9,570 nt of DNA, taken from JBJHAX01 sp050480705. Its GTDB lineage: Bacteria; Actinomycetota; Nitriliruptoria; Nitriliruptorales; Nitriliruptoraceae. The notes beneath the pieces were generated by a model. That model saw only the letters and a list, made by a program, of their open reading frames with translations, made no database searches and was not told the DNA's origin. The stretch lies in contig JBJHAX010000065.1 in NCBI GenBank assembly GCA_050480705.1, forward strand, positions 1-9,570, written 5' to 3'. The position numbers were made by a program, and so were the translations under genes. Shown piece by piece: positions 6,542 to 9,570 of the stretch (position 1 is the stretch's first letter; each line of letters opens with the position of its first letter).

Positions 6542-7255
6542 ATGGCGGACGGCGGTGGCGCGGACAGCCCCGGTGGTGTGACCGGGCCGGGCGACGCCGT
6601 CGACCACACCGACGAACGCCGACGCGTCGAGTCGCTGCGCCGCGATTTCGTCGCCAACGCCTCGCATGAGCTCAAGACGCCGGTCGCCGGCATCCTCGCG
6701 CTGTCGGAGTCGCTCGAAATCGCCTTCGACCGCGACCCCGAGCGGGCCCGCGCGATGGTCGGGCGGCTGCGTGTCGAAGCGGAACGGCTGAGCCAGCTCG
6801 TGCGCGAACTGCTCGACCTCACACGCCTCGAGGACATGCCGGAACGCATCGGCGAGCGCCGCCAGGCCAGTGACCTCGCTGACATCGTCGCCCTTCAGGC
6901 CGAACGCCTGCGTGCCGAAGCCGACCGGCTCGGTGTGACGCTGAACGTCGAAGCCGACGACGCGGTCGAGGTGGCGGGCAACCCCGCCGACCTGCGCCTG
7001 ATCGTCGCGAACCTGCTCGAGAACGCCGTTCGCTACAACCGCCCCGGCGGCGAGGTCCGCGTGACGGTCCACGGCGACGGCACCAACGCGACCGTCGAGG
7101 TGGCCGACACGGGCGTGGGCATCCCGGCCGATGACCTCGACCGGATCTTCGAGCGCTTCTACCGGGTCGACAAGGCCCGCAGCCGGCTCGCGGGCGGGAC
7201 CGGACTCGGGCTGTCGATCGTGCGCCACGCCGTCGAATCTCACGGCGGGTCGATC
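6542..7255 (+). CDS. Cytoplasmic sensor histidine kinase, cut by gap
   Basis: Two-component histidine kinase; 238 residues are visible before the Ns. The HisKA domain begins almost at once: the H-box FVANASHELKTP places the phospho-accepting histidine at H42. The ATPase domain follows with the N-box LLENAVRYN (N161), G1 DTGVGIP (189-195), F-box IFERFYR and G2 GGTGLGLSI (218-226). The last roughly 20 residues of the domain are missing. Only about 30 low-complexity residues precede HisKA, with no membrane segment, PAS or HAMP domain, so input must come from a partner protein or a lost upstream part. The closest general resemblance is to PhoR/SenX3 kinases, in keeping with the adjacent phoU. No response regulator is visible; it may lie in the unsequenced gap. 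Confidence 0.88.
7205..7255 (+). repeat. Near-identical kinase repeat, copy 1
   Basis: This 51-nt stretch matches 7380-7430 with three mismatches. A second pair, 7142-7164 and 7320-7342, is identical over 23 nt. The stretches between them (7165-7204 and 7343-7379) are unrelated. Copy 1 ends exactly at the Ns, so the repeat probably caused the assembly break. Confidence 0.85.
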
Positions 7256-7265
7256 NNNNNNNNNN
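7256..7265. other. Assembly gap (ten Ns)
   Basis: The run of ten Ns separates two kinase C-terminal segments that cannot belong to one normal kinase: the second restarts before its G1 box while the first already contains G1 and G2. The reading frame also changes across it. The true gap length is unknown, and ten Ns is probably a placeholder. Confidence 0.95.
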
Positions 7266-7502
7266 GCCATCATCCGCATCCGCGATCACGGCCCGGGCTT
7301 GCCGCCCGACGTGCGCGAGCGGATCTTCGAGCGCTTCTACCGCTCGCAGGGGGCATCGGAAGCCGCCGGCGGCTGGGGCCTCGGGCTGTCGCTCGTGCGC
7401 CACGCCGTCGTATCTCCCGGCGGGTCGATCAGCGTCGACAGCGAGGTCGACCGCGGCACGACGTTTCGTGTCACGCTTCCGCAGGCACCTCGAGCTGCGT
7501 GA
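7266..7502 (+). CDS. C-terminal fragment of a second histidine kinase
   Basis: The 78 visible residues form the end of a HATPase_c domain: the strand AIIRIRDHGPGLP with G1 (DHGPG), F-box IFERFYR, G2 GGWGLGLSLV, and the terminal strands SISVDSEVDRGTTFRVTLP. The N-terminal part, including HisKA and the N-box, is missing before the gap. It differs from the first kinase at most G1 positions, so it is probably from another kinase gene, although a real tandem ATPase duplication in one protein cannot be excluded. VVSPGGSI departs from the usual HGG at this position. The TGA at 7500-7502 lies inside the oppositely oriented arsC, giving a 32-bp tail-to-tail overlap. Confidence 0.75.
   Translation, partial: AIIRIRDHGPGLPPDVRERIFERFYRSQGASEAAGGWGLGLSLVRHAVVSPGGSISVDSEVDRGTTFRVTLPQAPRAA
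7380..7430 (+). repeat. Near-identical kinase repeat, copy 2
   Basis: Counterpart of 7205-7255, with 48 of 51 positions identical. It covers the G2 box and the helix after it in the second kinase fragment. Confidence 0.85.
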
Positions 7503-7887
7503 GCAACTCCTGTACCCGCTCGCCGATGTCGTCGCGGATCAGCCGCACAACGTCGATCGGCTGGCCTGACGGGTCGTCGAGCTCCCAGTCGAGGTAGCGG
7601 GTTCCCGGCACGACCGGGCAGGTGTCACCGCAGCCCATCGTGACGACCACGTCCGCGGCGTCGAGGTCGGCGTCGCTCCACGACCGCGGACGCTCACCGG
7701 CCACGTCGATGCCGAGCTCCGCCATCGCGTCGACGGCCACCGGGTGGATGTCGTCGGCGGGCGCGGAACCGCCCGAGAGAACCTGCACCCGCCCACCTGC
7801 CAGATGCCGCATCCATGCGGCAGCCATCTGGGAGCGCCCGGCGTTCTGCACGCACAGGAACAGCACGGTCGGTGTCGATGTCGTCAT
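7471..7887 (-). CDS. arsC: Arsenate reductase, LMW-phosphatase type
   Basis: Cytoplasmic enzyme expected to reduce arsenate to arsenite. The product has 138 residues, typical of the family. The P-loop CVQNAGRS gives nucleophile C12 and R18 (CX5R), and D105 in DDPSG is the general acid. MGCGDTCP (C86, C90) and the following PGTRYLDW match the actinobacterial arsenate-reductase subgroup rather than tyrosine phosphatases. Whether thioredoxin or mycothiol is the electron donor cannot be settled from sequence. The ATG overlaps the stop of the aquaporin gene (ATGA), so translation is probably coupled. It is the last gene of the cassette, and its 3' end overlaps the kinase fragment on the other strand by 32 bp. 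Confidence 0.9.
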   Translation of the reverse strand: MTTSTPTVLFLCVQNAGRSQMAAAWMRHLAGGRVQVLSGGSAPADDIHPVAVDAMAELGIDVAGERPRSWSDADLDAADVVVTMGCGDTCPVVPGTRYLDWELDDPSGQPIDVVRLIRDDIGERVQELLTQLEVPAEA

Positions 7888-8609
7888 GAGGACTCCTGTC
7901 GGACGGCATTACGGGTCAGCGACTTGTCGATACGTCGGGGATGTTCGGGCAGCCACCAGCCGGCGAGCAGTGCGACACCAGCGACGGCGGCGAACTGCCC
8001 GGCGACGAACAGCGGGACCGACGGTGGCGCGATGCCGGTCCACGTGTCGGTGACCATGCGGGCGAGCGTCACCGCCGGATTGGCGAAGGCATCGGAGGCG
8101 GTGAACACGATCGCGGCGGCGATGTAGGTGCCGACGGCTGCCGGAATGCGCTCGTCACGGCCGGCGTGCAGCAGCCCGACGATGACGAGCAGCAGCCCGG
8201 TGGTGGCGATCGCCTCGGACGCCAGCATCGCGGCGCCGTCACGCGGCGTGGTCGCAAACGCGACGACCGGCTGGCCGAATGTGGCGTTGGTTGCGGCCGT
8301 GCCGGCGACTGCGCCGAGCAGTTGTGCACCGATGTAGCGAAGTGCCCGCGGCCAGGGAAGCCCGCGGCGCCAGGCGAGCAGCACGGTCACCGCGGGGTTG
8401 AGGTGCGCGCCGGAGACGGGGCCGAGCACGGCGATGAGCGCCGTGAGGGCCGCACCGACGACGGCCGCGTGCGCGACCAATGCCAGGGCCTGGTCGGTGC
8501 TGGCCGACACGACGATGCCCGAGCCGACGACGGCGGCGAGCAGCATGCCGGTGCCGAACGCTTCGGCGACGAGCCGCCGCGCCTCGTCGCGCCGTGATCG
8601 CTGGGTCAT
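7884..8609 (-). CDS. Aquaporin-family (MIP) channel of ars cassette
   Basis: Membrane channel of the major intrinsic protein family, 241 residues with six hydrophobic helices. The two half-helix motifs are HLNPAVT (NPA at 71-73) and FANPAVT (NPA at 177-179). The residue right after the second NPA, usually the selectivity-filter arginine, is valine (V180); the nearest Arg is R184. From memory, the arsenic-associated channel AqpS of Sinorhizobium meliloti has the same Arg-to-Val change. The gene lies between two arsenate-reductase genes with ATGA overlaps at both ends, so its likely job is downhill exit of arsenite (as arsenous acid) formed by reduction. The ATG at 8609 is chosen for the overlap; an in-frame ATG 10 codons upstream lies inside the preceding gene. 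The fold is certain; the substrate is inferred. Confidence 0.9.
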   Translation of the reverse strand: MTQRSRRDEARRLVAEAFGTGMLLAAVVGSGIVVSASTDQALALVAHAAVVGAALTALIAVLGPVSGAHLNPAVTVLLAWRRGLPWPRALRYIGAQLLGAVAGTAATNATFGQPVVAFATTPRDGAAMLASEAIATTGLLLVIVGLLHAGRDERIPAAVGTYIAAAIVFTASDAFANPAVTLARMVTDTWTGIAPPSVPLFVAGQFAAVAGVALLAGWWLPEHPRRIDKSLTRNAVRQESS

Positions 8610-9310
8610 GCGGCGAGCGCGAGCCGGCGCACACGCCAATCGATCTCGTCCAGCGCTGCATCGAAGGCGTCACCGCCCGACCGAACGGGATCGGGCACCG
8701 ACCAGTGCAGGCGCGTTGGGGTCGTTGCCGTCCATTCTTCGTTGGCGCGGTCACACACCGAGACGACGAGTCCGGGCAGGACGTCGATGTCGGCGAGGCG
8801 GCGGGGGCGCGCGCCGGTGATGTCGAGGCCGTGGGCGGCCGCTGCGCGCACGGCGCCGGGGTGCACGCGGTCTGCGGGCCGCGTTCCGGCGGAGACGGCC
8901 GGCTGGCCGGTGTGGTACTGCCACAAGTGTGCGGCGAGCTGCGAGCGGGCGGAGTTGGCCGTGCACACGAACAGCACGTCGCCGACCGCTCCGTGTGCGC
9001 CCGGAGCACCGACCACGACGTGTGTGCGCGGAGCGCCGAGCACGGCCTCGGCATCGGGATTCAGGCCCACGTAACGGCGGCGCCGGTCACCTTCGGAGAC
9101 GCGCCGGCGGACGATGCCTACCCCTTCGAGCACGCCGAGATGGAACGCGAGCAGATTGCCCGCCATGCTGCAGCGGTCCGCGAGTTCGCCGACGGTGAGG
9201 TCGGTGACTGCGAGCGCGTCCACGATCGCAAGACGACGCTCGTCGCCGAGCGCGCGATGCAGCGCGGCACGGCGCGCGAGCATCTCGTCGGAATTTGTCT
9301 CAACATTCAT
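8606..9310 (-). CDS. ArsR repressor fused to arsenate-reductase domain
   Basis: A two-domain protein of 234 residues. Residues 8-92 form an ArsR/SmtB winged helix: recognition helix region at about 36-62 (LTVGELADRC to LLAFHLGVL), wing at 64-82 (GIVRRR to RRRY). Residues 111-230 form a low-molecular-weight phosphatase/arsenate reductase domain with P-loop CTANSARS (C116, R122) and the general acid in PDP (D207). The classical ArsR As(III) site CVCDLC is absent; the winged helix has a single cysteine, C47, while the enzyme domain adds C116 and C186. The start ATG overlaps a perfect inverted repeat and follows TACGAT by 7 nt, suggesting leaderless, self-repressed transcription. The end overlaps the aquaporin start by ATGA. 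The fusion is read from one uninterrupted frame. Whether both domains are active is not shown. Confidence 0.9.
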   Translation of the reverse strand: MNVETNSDEMLARRAALHRALGDERRLAIVDALAVTDLTVGELADRCSMAGNLLAFHLGVLEGVGIVRRRVSEGDRRRRYVGLNPDAEAVLGAPRTHVVVGAPGAHGAVGDVLFVCTANSARSQLAAHLWQYHTGQPAVSAGTRPADRVHPGAVRAAAAHGLDITGARPRRLADIDVLPGLVVSVCDRANEEWTATTPTRLHWSVPDPVRSGGDAFDAALDEIDWRVRRLALAA

Positions 9311-9315
9311 TGAGA
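9298..9315. promoter_or_regulatory. Probable ArsR operator
   Basis: TCTCAA, 6 nt, TTGAGA is a perfect inverted repeat covering the start codon of the ArsR fusion (9310-9308) and lying just past its -10 element. ArsR-family repressors bind such palindromes, so occupation here would block initiation. Functional assignment is inferred from position. Confidence 0.55.
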
Positions 9316-9317
9316 TA

Positions 9318-9323
9318 ATCGTA
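9318..9323 (-). promoter_or_regulatory. -10 element of the ars cassette
   Basis: On the minus strand TACGAT ends 7 nt before the ATG at 9310, a spacing that matches the phoU and kinase genes and implies a leaderless transcript. No clear -35 box is present. Confidence 0.5.
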
Positions 9324-9330
9324 GCGGGTG

Positions 9331-9363
9331 GACGGCCGTATCAGAGGCCCATGACGGGCCGTC
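9331..9363 (-). other. Nested inverted repeats after the glycosylase
   Basis: GACGGCC (9331-9337) pairs with GGCCGTC (9357-9363), and inside this GGCCC (9346-9350) pairs with GGGCC (9356-9360) around a 5-nt loop. The two stems share bases, so they exclude one another. Neither has a T-run, so this is at most a weak terminator for the glycosylase transcript or a mutually exclusive RNA fold. Confidence 0.35.
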
Positions 9364-9570
9364 AGAGATCCTCGACCGTCCTGGGGCGATCCTCGCCGAG
9401 CAGCCGCGACATTGCCCGGTCAGCGAGGACGGTGCCGCCGGTCTGGCACGTCGGGCAGTAGTTCGTCTCGTTGTCGGCGTATCGGATGCGTTGCACGGGC
9501 GTCTCGCACACCGGACACGGCTGCCCGTAGCGGCCATGAACCGCGAAGCCGTCACGGAACGCTGTGACGT
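9362..9570 (-). CDS. Fpg/Nei-family DNA glycosylase, C-terminal part
   Basis: The 5' part lies beyond the window; the last 68 residues are visible. They contain the family's C-terminal zinc finger with four cysteines: PCPVC, then 18 residues, then YCPTCQ, preceded by VHGRYGQ. In this family the finger binds DNA near the lesion during base-excision repair of oxidised bases. About 24 residues follow it (TGGTVLADRAMSRLLGEDRP onward), longer than in E. coli MutM, where the finger is nearly terminal; I recall such tails from Fpg/Nei proteins of actinobacteria. MutM and Nei-type members cannot be told apart without the N-terminus. The stop lies 51 bp before the ars cassette start on the same strand. 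Confidence 0.85.
   Translation of the reverse strand, partial: VTAFRDGFAVHGRYGQPCPVCETPVQRIRYADNETNYCPTCQTGGTVLADRAMSRLLGEDRPRTVEDL

Noticed and set aside
7266..7597. Continuation of the first kinase frame beyond the Ns
   Set aside because: After the gap this frame gives Arg/Pro-rich sequence without kinase motifs. The genuine kinase residues are in the neighbouring frame.
9307..9555. 82-codon minus-strand frame at the right edge
   Set aside because: It is out of frame with the Fpg/Nei zinc finger, which is clear in the adjacent frame ending at 9362.

Overview
The window is high-GC DNA (roughly 65-70% in most genes by hand count). It carries an RpfB-type resuscitation-promoting factor directly downstream of tatD, and rsmI upstream on the same strand. 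That gene set, plus start codons placed 6-7 nt after TANNNT hexamers, points to an actinobacterium (Actinomycetota); I cannot assign a class. An internal run of ten Ns and an exact repeat at the left edge suggest a draft, possibly metagenomic, assembly.

Left part (minus strand, 1-4903): rsmI (16S rRNA C1402 2'-O-methyltransferase), then a Fic-type AMP transferase, then tatD, then rpfB. This resembles the conserved actinobacterial order rsmI-metG-tatD-rpfB-rsmA, with a fic gene where metG is expected. The fic gene has lower GC, a near-consensus sigma70-type promoter, a Shine-Dalgarno start and a downstream Rho-independent terminator, so it looks like an acquired insert. rpfB has a compositional mosaic: the part encoding the membrane segment and the three DUF348 repeats is almost devoid of C on the coding strand, while both flanks have ordinary composition. 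The first 116 bases of the window exactly duplicate the end of that segment and cut off whatever follows rpfB.

Middle part (plus strand, 5003-7502): pcm (protein-L-isoaspartate methyltransferase), a PhoU-like protein, and a short cytoplasmic histidine kinase without sensor or membrane segments. phoU and the kinase each have a TANNNT hexamer 6-7 nt before the ATG, consistent with leaderless transcription. The kinase runs into the Ns. Beyond them lies the C-terminal ATPase part of a second, different kinase, so sequence is probably missing there, possibly including the response regulator.

Right part (minus strand, 9570-7471): the 3' end of an Fpg/Nei-family DNA glycosylase, then a tight three-gene arsenic cassette. 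It encodes an ArsR repressor fused to an arsenate-reductase-like LMW phosphatase domain, an aquaporin-family channel, and a second LMW-phosphatase-type arsenate reductase. Both junctions are ATGA overlaps. No ArsB or Acr3 pump is visible, so the likely scheme is reduction of arsenate to arsenite with exit through the channel. A perfect inverted repeat over the first start codon is the probable operator. The last gene overlaps the kinase fragment tail to tail by 32 bp.
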